Shown here: positions 43,197 through 52,321 of the stretch, in pieces
How the letters are laid out: each line of letters starts with the position of its first letter
Position numbering within the stretch: position 1 is the first letter of the stretch
Translations under genes and position numbers: made by a program
From: Enterococcus mundtii
Lineage (GTDB): Bacteria > Bacillota > Bacilli > Lactobacillales > Enterococcaceae
Direction of reading: 5' to 3'
DNA length: 64,000 nt
Assembly (NCBI RefSeq): GCF_013394305.1
Contig: NZ_AP019810.1
Coordinates: forward strand, 1,260,001 to 1,324,000
The notes under the pieces: model-generated
What the model was told of the DNA's origin: nothing
Databases searched by the model: none
Seen by the model: the letters and a program-made list of their open reading frames with translations, nothing else

Positions 43197-44846
43197 TTAT
43201 TTGATACGTAACCGTCGGCGTAAACGAATCATCCCTTGACGTCCTAATAACTTATCTGCGAGACGAAGCTTCAGTGCCAGATACGTATATACCAAACCAC
43301 CCACTCCGGCGACTAAAACAATTAATATTAGTGATTGGAACTTACTGTCTTGGCTCAAGAACATCCCGAAAATCATTTTCGTCAGCCCTGCTGCAAGGAG
43401 CATCAACAGAGTAAGAATAAAAATCAATAAGGTGCGACGCCATACAAATTTCCGATTGAAGCGAGCCACTTGATGGATTTTCTTTAGTATCAGTGAACAA
43501 GAAACGATAAAACCAATCATCGTTGCGAGCAATGGTCCATATACTTCAAAAATACGGATTGCTGGATACTGCAAGACTAATTTTACGAGAAACCCAACCA
43601 GTAAGTATTGGATCGCCGCTTTGTTTTCAAACATCCCTTGAAGCATATTCGATACAAGCATATAAAGTCCTAGAAAAAGACCGACAAAACTTGCTTGGAT
43701 CAATACTTGGCTTCCTAATTGATCTGGTGTATAAAATAAAGTATTCAAAGGGTATGCCAAGAGCATCACACCACACGTTGCAGGAAACATAATAAAGGAA
43801 AACAACTGTAAATTACTGCTTGTTAATTTTGCTAGTCCACGACGATCCTTGATCGTTACCGCTTCCGTGATCAAAGGTAAACCTGTCGCAGCAATCGACG
43901 TCGCTAAAGCAATGACGACCATTGTCAACTTGTCAGGATTCGCACTGAAAATTGAAAAAAGATCCAATAATTGGGCATTGGAATATTCAGTGGTATCCGA
44001 CATGATTTTAATAAATGTAAATTGATCGACTAATTTAAAAATCGTGATCCCTGATCCTACGATGATAAAAGGAATCGCTTCTTTGATCGTATCCAACAAT
44101 AATTCTTTCGTGGCAATGGTCACTTGGTTTTCACTGTACTGCACACGAGCTGCTGTATACGCTTGATGTTTCTTCAAAAAATATAATAAGACAGCCAAGC
44201 TGACGATCATCCCAATAAATGCTGCAAAAGTCGATTGGGTCACCGCAGTTACGTAGTCCCCTGACAGGACTTTCATGATGATGAATGTAGAAAGCAACAG
44301 ATAAAATACGCGCGCAATCTGCTCAACGATTTGCGAAAGTGCATAAGGCATCATTTCCTGATTCCCTTGGAAGTATCCTCGAATAACACTCATACAAGGA
44401 AATACTAATAGTGCTGCACTTAATGAGCGCATGATTGGAATCAATTCTTCCCCACCACCAGAGGCACGAGCTAACCAAGGCGAAGCAAAATACATAAATC
44501 CTGCAAAAAACACCCCTAAAACAGCCATCATTTGCATTGCTCGTAGAAACAACCGGTGAGACGTCCCGTATTCATTCAATGAATTGTAACGTGCGGTTTG
44601 TTTCGCAATGGCAGCTGGAATCCCCGCAGTTGAAATCATTAAGAATAACGCATAAATATTGTACCCCATATTGAATAATCCATTGGCAGCCTTTGCATTT
44701 TCGCCCATCCAAGCATACCAAGGAATAATATAGACTGCGCCCAGTAATCGAGAGATCATATTACTTGCAGTCATCCAAGCAGAACCTCTAGCCATTTTCT
44801 CTTGAACTGTCAAATTTTCTACTGCTGGTTTTCTTTGATTAGTCAT
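43197..44846 (-). CDS. murJ: Lipid II flippase, MurJ/YtgP type
   Basis: The 549-residue MOP-superfamily membrane protein has about 14 predicted spans. The N-terminal block ARGSAWMTASNMISRLLGAVY is typical of the Firmicutes YtgP/SpoVB family, in which YtgP functions as a MurJ lipid II flippase. It is followed 31 bases later by rsuA and faces murE across a 478-base gap, so two genes for precursor synthesis and export are neighbours. Confidence 0.88.
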   Translation of the reverse strand: MTNQRKPAVENLTVQEKMARGSAWMTASNMISRLLGAVYIIPWYAWMGENAKAANGLFNMGYNIYALFLMISTAGIPAAIAKQTARYNSLNEYGTSHRLFLRAMQMMAVLGVFFAGFMYFASPWLARASGGGEELIPIMRSLSAALLVFPCMSVIRGYFQGNQEMMPYALSQIVEQIARVFYLLLSTFIIMKVLSGDYVTAVTQSTFAAFIGMIVSLAVLLYFLKKHQAYTAARVQYSENQVTIATKELLLDTIKEAIPFIIVGSGITIFKLVDQFTFIKIMSDTTEYSNAQLLDLFSIFSANPDKLTMVVIALATSIAATGLPLITEAVTIKDRRGLAKLTSSNLQLFSFIMFPATCGVMLLAYPLNTLFYTPDQLGSQVLIQASFVGLFLGLYMLVSNMLQGMFENKAAIQYLLVGFLVKLVLQYPAIRIFEVYGPLLATMIGFIVSCSLILKKIHQVARFNRKFVWRRTLLIFILTLLMLLAAGLTKMIFGMFLSQDSKFQSLILIVLVAGVGGLVYTYLALKLRLADKLLGRQGMIRLRRRLRIK

Positions 44847-44882
44847 TGATCAGATTCCAACTTTCTTCAAAACATTACTCAT

Positions 44883-44911
44883 ATTTTAAGTGTAAATCCA
44901 CAAAGTAGCAA
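44883..44911 (-). promoter_or_regulatory. murJ promoter
   Basis: The minus strand reads TTGCTA (44906-44911), 17 bases, and TAAAAT (44883-44888), about 37 bases before the murJ ATG. Confidence 0.6.
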
Positions 44912-44919
44912 TCTTTTTA

Positions 44920-45282
44920 TCGGCTTTTTTTATTTTATATCAGTTAAAGTCTTTACATAATAACTGTTTTATTTTGATTACAGAATGCTCTTGTTCTCTA
45001 TCCTCATTCTTTGGAAACTGGCTTATTTTTTACCAAGGGAGTATTTTCTGTTTTAACATCTTCATTCACCGAACGAAATTAAAATGTGAAAAAATCGCTT
45101 AATTTCTCAGTTGCTTTCTATTTATTTTATTATTTTTAATATATTGGGATTTCTGTAATGAATTATCTCCATCTATTTTTAGGTCCTTTCCTATTTTTCG
45201 GCCTGCCTATTTTTTTGATCTTGTCAACTAATTTTCATTTTTACTTAAATCGTCTGTTCACGAAAATACGTAACAAAAAATA
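44920..45282. other. A/T-rich gap between murJ and murE
   Basis: Apart from the two divergent promoters I see no gene, repeat or strong hairpin here. It is very A/T-rich. Confidence 0.5.
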
Positions 45283-45291
45283 TGCTATAAT
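45283..45291 (+). promoter_or_regulatory. extended -10 promoter of murE
   Basis: TG-C-TATAAT with TATAAT at 45286-45291, about 34 bases before the murE ATG. No good -35, as usual for extended -10 promoters. Confidence 0.65.
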
Positions 45292-45324
45292 AAACCAAAT
45301 AAATACAAAGTGAGGGATGATTCA

Positions 45325-46827
45325 ATGAGCTTCTCCTTAGAAGATATCCGCAACTTATTGTTAAAAGAAAATCTGTTAAAAGAATTTGTATCACCACAGG
45401 GGTGGCATCTGTATGCTCCAGAAAATAGAGTATTCAAGAAATTAAGTTATGACTCACGTCAGGTCGATGCTGAGACATTATTTTTTTGTAAAGGATTAAA
45501 TTTTAAAGAAGAGTATTTAACTGCCGCAATTGCTCAAGGGCTTAATTACTACGTGGCTGAAGAACCTTATGAGAACGAAGCTTGTGGCATAATCGTGACC
45601 GATATTCGCAAAGCAATGGCAATTCTTTCCATGGCTTTTTATGATTATCCACAAAACAAGATGCTAGTCATCGGATTTACTGGGACTAAAGGTAAAACCA
45701 CCGCTGCATACTTTACCAAGGCCATTTTAGACCATACGACTAACTATAAAACTGCCCTTTTTTCAACTATGAATACCACATTAGACGGCAAGTCTTTTTT
45801 CAAATCTCATCTGACAACACCGGAATCACTCGACTTGTATCGCATGATGGCTGAAGCAGTAGAAAACGGTATGACACATCTTGTCATGGAGGTTTCTTCT
45901 CAAGCCTACAAAACGCAACGTGTTTATGGACTCACTTTAGATGTCGGGATTTTCCTAAATATTTCACCCGATCATATCAGTCCGATCGAACACCCGACGT
46001 TTGATGATTACTTTTATTGCAAACGTCAACTGATCTTAAATTCAAAAAAAGTGATTTTAAATCGTGAAAGTGATTACTTTGATTTATTAGTGGAAACAGG
46101 ACAAGTCCACGGTATTCCTGCCATCACTTACGGACGAGCAGATACTACAGACGTTCAAGTGAAAAGTTTAGAAAATCAAACGCAAGCGTTCGAATTGATC
46201 ACACATGGTTCTGAATTACCTGTTGAAGCAGAATATACGATCAAATTAGCTGGTGGCTTTAATCAAGAAAATGCAGCTAGCGCAATCATTGCAGCGACAT
46301 TAGCGGGTGCTTCGATTTCAGATGCCCAACAAGGACTAAGAGAAGCTAGGGTTCCCGGACGCATGGATCAGTTGACCCATAAAAACGGCTCCCATATATA
46401 TGTTGACTATGCCCATAACTATTTAAGTTTAAAAACATTATTAGCATTTGCTAAGAGTGAGCATCCTAATGGCCGTGTGATCGTCGTTCTAGGAAGTCCA
46501 GGAAACAAAGCGATTTCCCGCAGACAAGACTTTGGAGAAGTCTTGTCAGAAACAGCCGATGTCGTTTTCTTGACCGCAGATGATCCTGCTTTTGAAGATC
46601 CACAAAAAATTGCAGAAGAAATCCATGCAGCGATCACAAATACAGCACTTGCTGTTCATTATGAAATGGACCGTCCGACTGCGATCCAACTAGCATTAGC
46701 AGAAAGCCAGCCAGAAGACTCTGTTGTGATTGCTGGTAAAGGCGTGGATGCCTATCAAAAAGTCGGTGGCGTAGATGAACCTTATGAAGGTGACTATGAC
46801 ATAGCAAAACGCTTGATTGAACAATGA
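45325..46827 (+). CDS. murE: UDP-MurNAc-L-Ala-D-Glu--L-lysine ligase
   Basis: This adds the third stem-peptide residue in peptidoglycan precursor synthesis. The 500-residue protein has the P-loop GTKGKTT (120-126), the carbamylated lysine region YCKRQ (K233) and, at 419-425, DDPAFED. Enzymes that add diaminopimelate have DNPR at that site, so this is the L-lysine form, fitting Enterococcus. I chose the ATG at 45325 with GAGGGATG upstream; a GTG at 45310 overlaps the ribosome site. A strong terminator follows. Confidence 0.94.
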   Translation: MSFSLEDIRNLLLKENLLKEFVSPQGWHLYAPENRVFKKLSYDSRQVDAETLFFCKGLNFKEEYLTAAIAQGLNYYVAEEPYENEACGIIVTDIRKAMAILSMAFYDYPQNKMLVIGFTGTKGKTTAAYFTKAILDHTTNYKTALFSTMNTTLDGKSFFKSHLTTPESLDLYRMMAEAVENGMTHLVMEVSSQAYKTQRVYGLTLDVGIFLNISPDHISPIEHPTFDDYFYCKRQLILNSKKVILNRESDYFDLLVETGQVHGIPAITYGRADTTDVQVKSLENQTQAFELITHGSELPVEAEYTIKLAGGFNQENAASAIIAATLAGASISDAQQGLREARVPGRMDQLTHKNGSHIYVDYAHNYLSLKTLLAFAKSEHPNGRVIVVLGSPGNKAISRRQDFGEVLSETADVVFLTADDPAFEDPQKIAEEIHAAITNTALAVHYEMDRPTAIQLALAESQPEDSVVIAGKGVDAYQKVGGVDEPYEGDYDIAKRLIEQ

Positions 46828-46883
46828 TTGATTTACAGAAAAAGCAGATTTTCTAATTTAGACACTTAACAACAACTAAAAAA

Positions 46884-46929
46884 CCAACTCATCATGAGCT
46901 TTCCTTTTTTATGATGAGTTGGCTTTTTT
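46884..46929 (+). terminator. murE terminator
   Basis: A 12-bp perfect stem (ccaactcatcat at 46884-46895 and atgatgagttgg at 46911-46922) is followed by seven T residues after one C. Confidence 0.93.
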
Positions 46930-46935
46930 AGTTGG

Positions 46936-47567
46936 TTAGTTCCATGATTTTTGACGTGAGGGGAAGTGAATGATTTTTTCTGTGGATTCTTGTCTTTCAA
47001 TATTTTTGTATGAGCCTTTGCTTTCAAATTATCGAGAGACTGTCATTTCGAATCATCGGCTTTGCTTGTATAGATACTCAAGTTTTTTTGTTTATTGGAT
47101 TTGTTTATTGGATTTGTTTCTTTCATTTCTTTTACTTGTCCTCCTTTTTCTAAACCTCTTTATTTCATACTTATGTCTAGTATACGGAGGATTTCCCACA
47201 TATTTGTCCTTTTTTTTCTGTTATTTGATATAAATATCAAGCATCATTGAGTTGCCATCGACCATTTTTACATCTTTTTATGACTGTCCATATATGAACT
47301 AGGCTATTCCCCTTATTTTTAGAATGTTGCACTTTTGACTATCTTGGCAATTGAAATATCGTGGCTTGCTTTAAGAGGGGGAGCAACTGTTTTCTAATAT
47401 TCCCTTGCCTTACTTTGATCGTGTTCTCCCTCTAGAAGTAACTTCGTAGGTTCTATTGACTAATAGATATCTATTTTTTTGTATACAAGGTTATTTTTAC
47501 AAGCTTCCCCCAATTTTCTCATTATTCAACATATATAGGCTTTTCTTTTTTCATAACAACTCACTAA
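46936..47567. other. T-rich gap without a convincing gene
   Basis: About 630 bases lie between convergent terminators. The plus strand is very T-rich, and its open frames (for example 46970-47233) owe their hydrophobicity to runs of T. A 13-base unit (tttattggatttg) is repeated twice at about 47091-47117. I see no promoter, ribosome site with good spacing, or known RNA. It may be decayed sequence. Confidence 0.5.
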
Positions 47568-47608
47568 AAAACTCAGTTACCATCTCTAACGAATGGCAAC
47601 TGAGTTTT
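47568..47608 (-). terminator. PTS operon terminator
   Basis: An 11-bp stem (aaaactcagtt at 47568-47578 and aactgagtttt at 47598-47608) is followed by a T-run on the minus strand, 12 bases after the EIIC stop. Confidence 0.88.
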
Positions 47609-47619
47609 CTTTTGAATCA

Positions 47620-48975
47620 CTATGCCACTGAACCTTCTCTTGCTAATTCTGCGGCTTTTTCTTGTTCTTCAGTCAATAATTTATTGTCATAAAACTTGAT
47701 GAATGGCAACCAGATGATAAAGCCGAGAATCGCACATAAGACGGCTAAGACAGCGGCTTTCCAATCACCTCCACTACCAACAAAGGCGCCGATCCCTACC
47801 GGTGAAGGCCAAGGCATTTGGGCTAACATTGGTCGAACAATTTCTAGTTTGATGGCAAAGTATGCTAATGATGCGGATGCCATCGGTGCTAAGAAAAACG
47901 GTACTGCCAGGTAAGGATTATAAACGATCGGCATCCCGAAAATGATTGGTTCATTGATATTGAAAATCCCTGGTACTAATGAAGCTTTTCCTAATACTTT
48001 TAACTGATCGGATTTTGCCATAAAAGCAATAAAGATAATTAATCCTAATGTCGCCCCAGAACCACCAACTGTTACATAAGAGTTATTAAATTCGCCGGCT
48101 AAAGGATAATTTGCACCTTGGGCATTCGCTGCCATGTTCGCTAAAACGATTGGTGTCAAGAATGAGGTAATAATGTTCGCCCCATGAATCCCTACGATCC
48201 ATAATGCGTGGATCAAGAAATAAATGATCATGATCCCTATCCACGTATTCGTTAATTCTGTTACAAATCCAAATGGAATAGCGATCATTTTGAAAATATC
48301 TGTTCCTAACGCAACTAATGTGCCATTGACAAGCATCACCACAAAGGCAATCACAAACGTTGGGATCAATGCGGTAAAGGAACGTGAAACCCCAGGTGGT
48401 ACAACATCTGGCATCTTGATGACCCAGTTGCGTTTTACACACATACAATACAACTCAACTGCAATGTAAGACATGATGATGGCGGTAAAAATGCCTGACG
48501 TACCCAGACGTTCGACAAATGCGCCCATACGTACCCCACTAACCACAGTTTCTGCATCGGTCATACTAGAGATCAAGCTGATTTTTCCGTCTGAAATGAT
48601 CAACTCTGGAATACACATGAAGAAAGCAAAAACAGATAATAGCGCGCCAGTTAAAGGATTGACATTCAGTGCTTGTTCATCTCTTTCGATCGACGTTAAT
48701 TCATAAGCAAATACAATAGCAAAATAAATAGATAATATCCCCATCGTCATCGTATTGACGATCATATACAAGTCGCTGACTTTAAAGAAAGTTGCATTGA
48801 AAAATCCTTCTAAAAACGGAAATGGTAACGGTAAAATATTCAAAACTAAAAACATCGAACCTACGATCGTAAAAGGAATCGACGCCATCCCAGCAGCCAT
48901 TACTGCGCGTACGATCTTGAATTGTGCCACTTTCCCCATCGGTCCCATCAAATATTTCTGTAGAAAATCAAACAT
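47620..48975 (-). CDS. PTS EIIC, lactose/cellobiose family
   Basis: The 451-residue membrane channel of the lactose-N,N'-diacetylchitobiose-cellobiose PTS family has about 10 predicted spans. It carries the family motif FNINEPIIFGMPIVYNP (about 343-360) and the HALWIVGIHGAN block (about 260-271). It transports and, with EIIB, phosphorylates a beta-linked disaccharide or similar sugar. It is the last gene of the operon EIIB-regulator-EIIA-membrane protein-EIIC. The sugar cannot be read from sequence, and no phospho-glycosidase is encoded nearby. Confidence 0.92.
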   Translation of the reverse strand: MFDFLQKYLMGPMGKVAQFKIVRAVMAAGMASIPFTIVGSMFLVLNILPLPFPFLEGFFNATFFKVSDLYMIVNTMTMGILSIYFAIVFAYELTSIERDEQALNVNPLTGALLSVFAFFMCIPELIISDGKISLISSMTDAETVVSGVRMGAFVERLGTSGIFTAIIMSYIAVELYCMCVKRNWVIKMPDVVPPGVSRSFTALIPTFVIAFVVMLVNGTLVALGTDIFKMIAIPFGFVTELTNTWIGIMIIYFLIHALWIVGIHGANIITSFLTPIVLANMAANAQGANYPLAGEFNNSYVTVGGSGATLGLIIFIAFMAKSDQLKVLGKASLVPGIFNINEPIIFGMPIVYNPYLAVPFFLAPMASASLAYFAIKLEIVRPMLAQMPWPSPVGIGAFVGSGGDWKAAVLAVLCAILGFIIWLPFIKFYDNKLLTEEQEKAAELAREGSVA

Positions 48976-49494
48976 CTATTTACTCCCCTTTCCAAAATGT
49001 ACTACACGTTCATACTCTTTGATTCGTTGATAGTGACGATCCGTATTTGCATGGATTTTATTCAAGCGTCGCTGACAAAACAGACAGATCAGTAGCCCAC
49101 TAGCAATCACAAACAGAATCAATGCTTGTCCATTTGAACCATCCGCCATAAAAGGAAACAATTGAGAATATCCTGGTGAAAATACTGCTAATAGGAGAAA
49201 TACATTGGTTACCGCTTGCAATCGGAAATAATTTCGAGTAACCGTTGCATTATTTTTATGTGTACGATAGAGTGCCACTTGTTCTGCGACGACTGGTAAA
49301 AGAAAGAATAATAGCCCTAATGGTACCCAAAACATCTTGCTACTCGCAAGGAGTAAGGAAACCAGCCAGTAAAGATTGGTAAAAAAGAAACCAGCTGTCA
49401 AATAGCGAATAATCAGATAGCGATTAAAATATAAGACTTTCAAACTAAATGCTTTTTTCTCTAACTCCCGTTGTTTTTTCTCAGCTTCACTCAT
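48976..49494 (-). CDS. Unknown four-span membrane protein in the PTS operon
   Basis: The 172-residue protein has about four hydrophobic segments (about 33-50, 54-70, 91-108 and 122-141), a charged N-terminus (SEAEKKQRELEKK) and a basic tail with a possible short coiled coil. Its stop is directly followed by the EIIC ATG. I do not recognise the family. Its place between EIIA and EIIC suggests an accessory role in this PTS, but nothing in the sequence shows it. Confidence 0.7.
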   Translation of the reverse strand: MSEAEKKQRELEKKAFSLKVLYFNRYLIIRYLTAGFFFTNLYWLVSLLLASSKMFWVPLGLLFFLLPVVAEQVALYRTHKNNATVTRNYFRLQAVTNVFLLLAVFSPGYSQLFPFMADGSNGQALILFVIASGLLICLFCQRRLNKIHANTDRHYQRIKEYERVVHFGKGSK

Positions 49495-49514
49495 TTTCCC
49501 ACCTCCGTTCTTGT

Positions 49515-49838
49515 TTATTTTTGATATAAGTAACTCATCTCTTTTGCCACTTCCAACAAAGTCATCGTCGTCATCAGATGATCTTGCGCATGGACCATGA
49601 TGATTTCCATTTCGATCTTTTGCCCACTTGCATATTCTTTCAATAAATGCGTTTGTGACCTATGGGCTTCCAAAATCTCCTGATTCGCTTCATTTAGCTT
49701 TTCTTCAGCTTCTGTGAAGCTTTCTGCTCGTAACAAAGCAAATGCCTCGTGGATCAATGTTCGTGCATTGCCACTGTGAAAAATAATATCAAATGCGGTC
49801 ACTTGGAGCTCTTCACTCGTCATTTTCTCCGTCATCAA
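49515..49838 (-). CDS. PTS EIIA, lactose/cellobiose family
   Basis: The 107-residue all-helical protein carries the phosphorylation site H83 in VHAQDHLMT, with D86 as the probable metal ligand of the trimer. It takes phosphate from HPr and passes it to EIIB. The second residue is also Met, so the start may be one codon later. It starts 9 bases after the regulator gene and precedes the unknown membrane protein. Confidence 0.92.
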   Translation of the reverse strand: MMTEKMTSEELQVTAFDIIFHSGNARTLIHEAFALLRAESFTEAEEKLNEANQEILEAHRSQTHLLKEYASGQKIEMEIIMVHAQDHLMTTMTLLEVAKEMSYLYQK

Positions 49839-49847
49839 GACGCCTCC

Positions 49848-51827
49848 TTAGTAAATCATTTTCATAAATTGTTGATTAAAGTTTTCAAACGTTGGTTCAG
49901 CTAAAATCAGCTGCTGTAGATCCAATCGATCAATAAATTTTACGATTGCCTTCGTTACAACAGTGATTCCTTCATTCTCGATACAAGAAGGAGAGACTAG
50001 AAAGACAAAATGGAGCGCCCCTTGTTCATCCCATGCCATCCCATCAGGAATGATCCCCACTGCAATTTTAGCAGTAACCCCCACTGGGATCGCTGGATGC
50101 GGGACAACTACTTGTTCACTGAAAATGATTTGCCCCATTTTCTCACGACGTTTGATTTGGTGAGACATCTCAGACGTATAATTCTCCGTTTCATCTTCTT
50201 GTAAAAGTGCCAACAATTCAGCGATCACTTGATCTTTTGTTGGTGCTGAAGAATAGACTTTAAACCATTTTTTTGAAATCTGCTCTTCGTAAAATGCCCT
50301 CTTTTCTTTCATGAGTGAGACAGATTCTTGAGGCTTCACGAAACAACTTGGGCGATGTTCTTCAATCACTTTACGGATTTTTTGAACATCTTGATCATTC
50401 AAGAAAACACTGACATGAAGAACAGGGACTTTGAAAAACATCGTTGATAAATCAATGGAAGAAATAATCAAATCAACATTTTCTAACGACTGTTCATCGA
50501 TTTCGTAATAGCCTTTCACTTGATTCACTGCAATATTTTTTCCAAATTCACTCAACACTCGATTTTTTAGCAATTGCGCACTTCCATAGCCAGTCGCACA
50601 AATGATCAATGCCTGTAGTTTACAATCTACCTTATTTTTTTCAATTGCTGCCATTAAATGAAGCGCTAAATACGCCCATTCATCCTCATTGATTTTATAA
50701 CCTTTCAGCGAAGGCATTTGACCAAAATAGTGTTTGGTTAATTCAAATGCTCTCGGATCTTCTTTTTTGATTTCTTTTGTTAAAGGATTTTCCAGAGCGA
50801 TTCCTCGCTCTAAGCGAACCAGCATCGGTTCTAAATGATTGAGTAAGCCATTCCTGAATTGATAATCCTCGACGATGGACTGCCCCAGAACCTGAGCTAA
50901 CTCTTTAAGAACTGACATTAACTCTGTCACTAACTTCTGATTCTCCCTTTTATGATTTTGATTCGATTTAGCCATCAAATGTAACGCTAAATAAGCAATT
51001 TCATCTTTTGGGAAACGAACATTCATTATAGACTCGATCCGTCTGGTTATCTTCTTAGCTGCTTGATATTCGGTCTCATGGATTTCTTCTCCAGTGATTT
51101 CAGGTACTTGTATCTCAAAACCAGCTCGCATTCGCTTGATTGCCAATGCTAAATGTAACGCTAAATTTTGTATCACAAAATCGGACACCTTCAATTTGGA
51201 TTCACGAATCTCGTCCAAGATGACGATCACTAATTCTTCAAAATTGATTTCCTTGAAAAATTGACTGTTACCGAGATATTCTTTTAAAGAATTGGTATAC
51301 TTATTTCCAAAAAAGGTATCCATGATCACATGTCGCTTGTCCTGTTCTTGACCCTCGATCCACATTCCCTGCTTATGTTTCGACACAATTTTCAACGAAT
51401 ATTCGGCGATCTTCTCTTTGATTTCTTGGATATCATTCACTAAACTCGAACGGCTGATATATAACTCTTCTGCCAAATCATCGATCACGATTGCGCGATC
51501 TTCCAAAAGTAGTTTATTTAAAATGTACTTTTTTCGATCTTCTGAACCATAAAACTCAGTCACCTGATCACCATATTCGACAGTTACTTCTCGTTGCTTT
51601 AAAAACAGGGCAAAAGCAAGCTTGTTGATGATCTCTAGTTGATACCCTTGCCCTTGCTTGGCGATGAGTCTTCCGCCATTGTTTTCGATCACTTCATTCA
51701 ATGTTTTTAAATAGTTGCGAATCGTACGGTCAGATAATAATAATTCAGAAGCGAGGTACTGGCTCGTGAGGTATTCTCCTTGATGATCAATCAATTGCCG
51801 CAATAACTCTTTTTCTGTTTGTTTCAT
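49848..51827 (-). CDS. BglG/LicR-family PTS-regulated transcription activator
   Basis: The 659-residue multidomain regulator has N-terminal HTH domains (about 1-60 and 85-140), PRD1 (about 190-295; LALHLALAIKRM) and PRD2 (about 305-400; LALHLMAAIEK), an EIIB-like domain with the cysteine in ICATGYGSAQ (about 410-495), and a C-terminal EIIA-like domain with H577 in VVPHPAIP. Phosphorylation by HPr and by the PTS proteins of its own operon sets its activity. It is encoded inside the operon it presumably activates, between the EIIB and EIIA genes. Confidence 0.92.
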   Translation of the reverse strand: MKQTEKELLRQLIDHQGEYLTSQYLASELLLSDRTIRNYLKTLNEVIENNGGRLIAKQGQGYQLEIINKLAFALFLKQREVTVEYGDQVTEFYGSEDRKKYILNKLLLEDRAIVIDDLAEELYISRSSLVNDIQEIKEKIAEYSLKIVSKHKQGMWIEGQEQDKRHVIMDTFFGNKYTNSLKEYLGNSQFFKEINFEELVIVILDEIRESKLKVSDFVIQNLALHLALAIKRMRAGFEIQVPEITGEEIHETEYQAAKKITRRIESIMNVRFPKDEIAYLALHLMAKSNQNHKRENQKLVTELMSVLKELAQVLGQSIVEDYQFRNGLLNHLEPMLVRLERGIALENPLTKEIKKEDPRAFELTKHYFGQMPSLKGYKINEDEWAYLALHLMAAIEKNKVDCKLQALIICATGYGSAQLLKNRVLSEFGKNIAVNQVKGYYEIDEQSLENVDLIISSIDLSTMFFKVPVLHVSVFLNDQDVQKIRKVIEEHRPSCFVKPQESVSLMKEKRAFYEEQISKKWFKVYSSAPTKDQVIAELLALLQEDETENYTSEMSHQIKRREKMGQIIFSEQVVVPHPAIPVGVTAKIAVGIIPDGMAWDEQGALHFVFLVSPSCIENEGITVVTKAIVKFIDRLDLQQLILAEPTFENFNQQFMKMIY

Positions 51828-51847
51828 TATTATCTTCCCCTATTCGT

Positions 51848-52162
51848 CTATATATTTTCCTCAATCAGCTCCGCTAATTTTTGGATACCTGTAGGGATAG
51901 GAACATACGCTTGGAATGGTATACTTACGACCGGTTTCCCTACTGTTTTTCCTAGTTTAACAAATTTATCCAAGTACATTGTTGTTTGAGGACTGATCAA
52001 GAACAAATCGAAATCACTTGTCTTGATTTGGTTGTCCCCTTCAGTTGCAGAAACCGCATCAACAAATACTTCTTCCCCTTTTCCTTTAAAATATTCTGTT
52101 GTTTTTGATGCCATCATCGAAGAAGACATTCCTGCGGCACAAATAATCAATGCTTTTTTCAT
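51848..52162 (-). CDS. PTS EIIB, lactose/cellobiose family
   Basis: The 104-residue protein starts MKKALIICAAGMSSSMM, with phosphocysteine C8 in the P-loop-like motif. It accepts phosphate from the EIIA encoded at 49515-49838 and phosphorylates the sugar held by EIIC. GAGGAG lies 8 bases before the ATG at 52162; an in-frame start at 52171 overlaps the ribosome-site spacing and is less likely. First gene of the operon, behind a cre-containing promoter. Confidence 0.92.
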   Translation of the reverse strand: MKKALIICAAGMSSSMMASKTTEYFKGKGEEVFVDAVSATEGDNQIKTSDFDLFLISPQTTMYLDKFVKLGKTVGKPVVSIPFQAYVPIPTGIQKLAELIEENI

Positions 52163-52204
52163 TACGATCACTCCTCTAATTTTTTAATTGGATTTCTTAT
52201 ATTC

Positions 52205-52233
52205 ACTATAAAATGAAATCGCTTTCTTTTCAA
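52205..52233 (-). promoter_or_regulatory. PTS operon promoter with cre in the spacer
   Basis: The minus strand reads TTGAAA (52228-52233), exactly 17 bases, and TATAGT (52205-52210). AGAAAGCGATTTCA (52214-52227) matches the cre consensus with one mismatch and fills the spacer, so CcpA should repress this operon directly. Confidence 0.78.
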
Positions 52234-52285
52234 AATAGATTTTTCCGTATCGCTTAGGAAAATAGTTATAAGATTACGTACAAAA

Positions 52286-52313
52286 AAGAAGTCACACAGT
52301 TGTGCAACTTCTT
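52286..52313 (-). terminator. terminator of the surface-protein gene
   Basis: AAGAAGT/ACTTCTT with an inner CAC/GTG pairing (52286-52313), followed on the minus strand by TTTT. It lies 9 bases after the stop. Confidence 0.75.
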
Positions 52314-52321
52314 CTTATCAA

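Noticed and set aside
46970..47233. 87-codon hydrophobic ORF on the plus strand
   Set aside because: Its composition follows the T-rich sequence and it lacks a good ribosome site and promoter; it lies between two convergent terminators.
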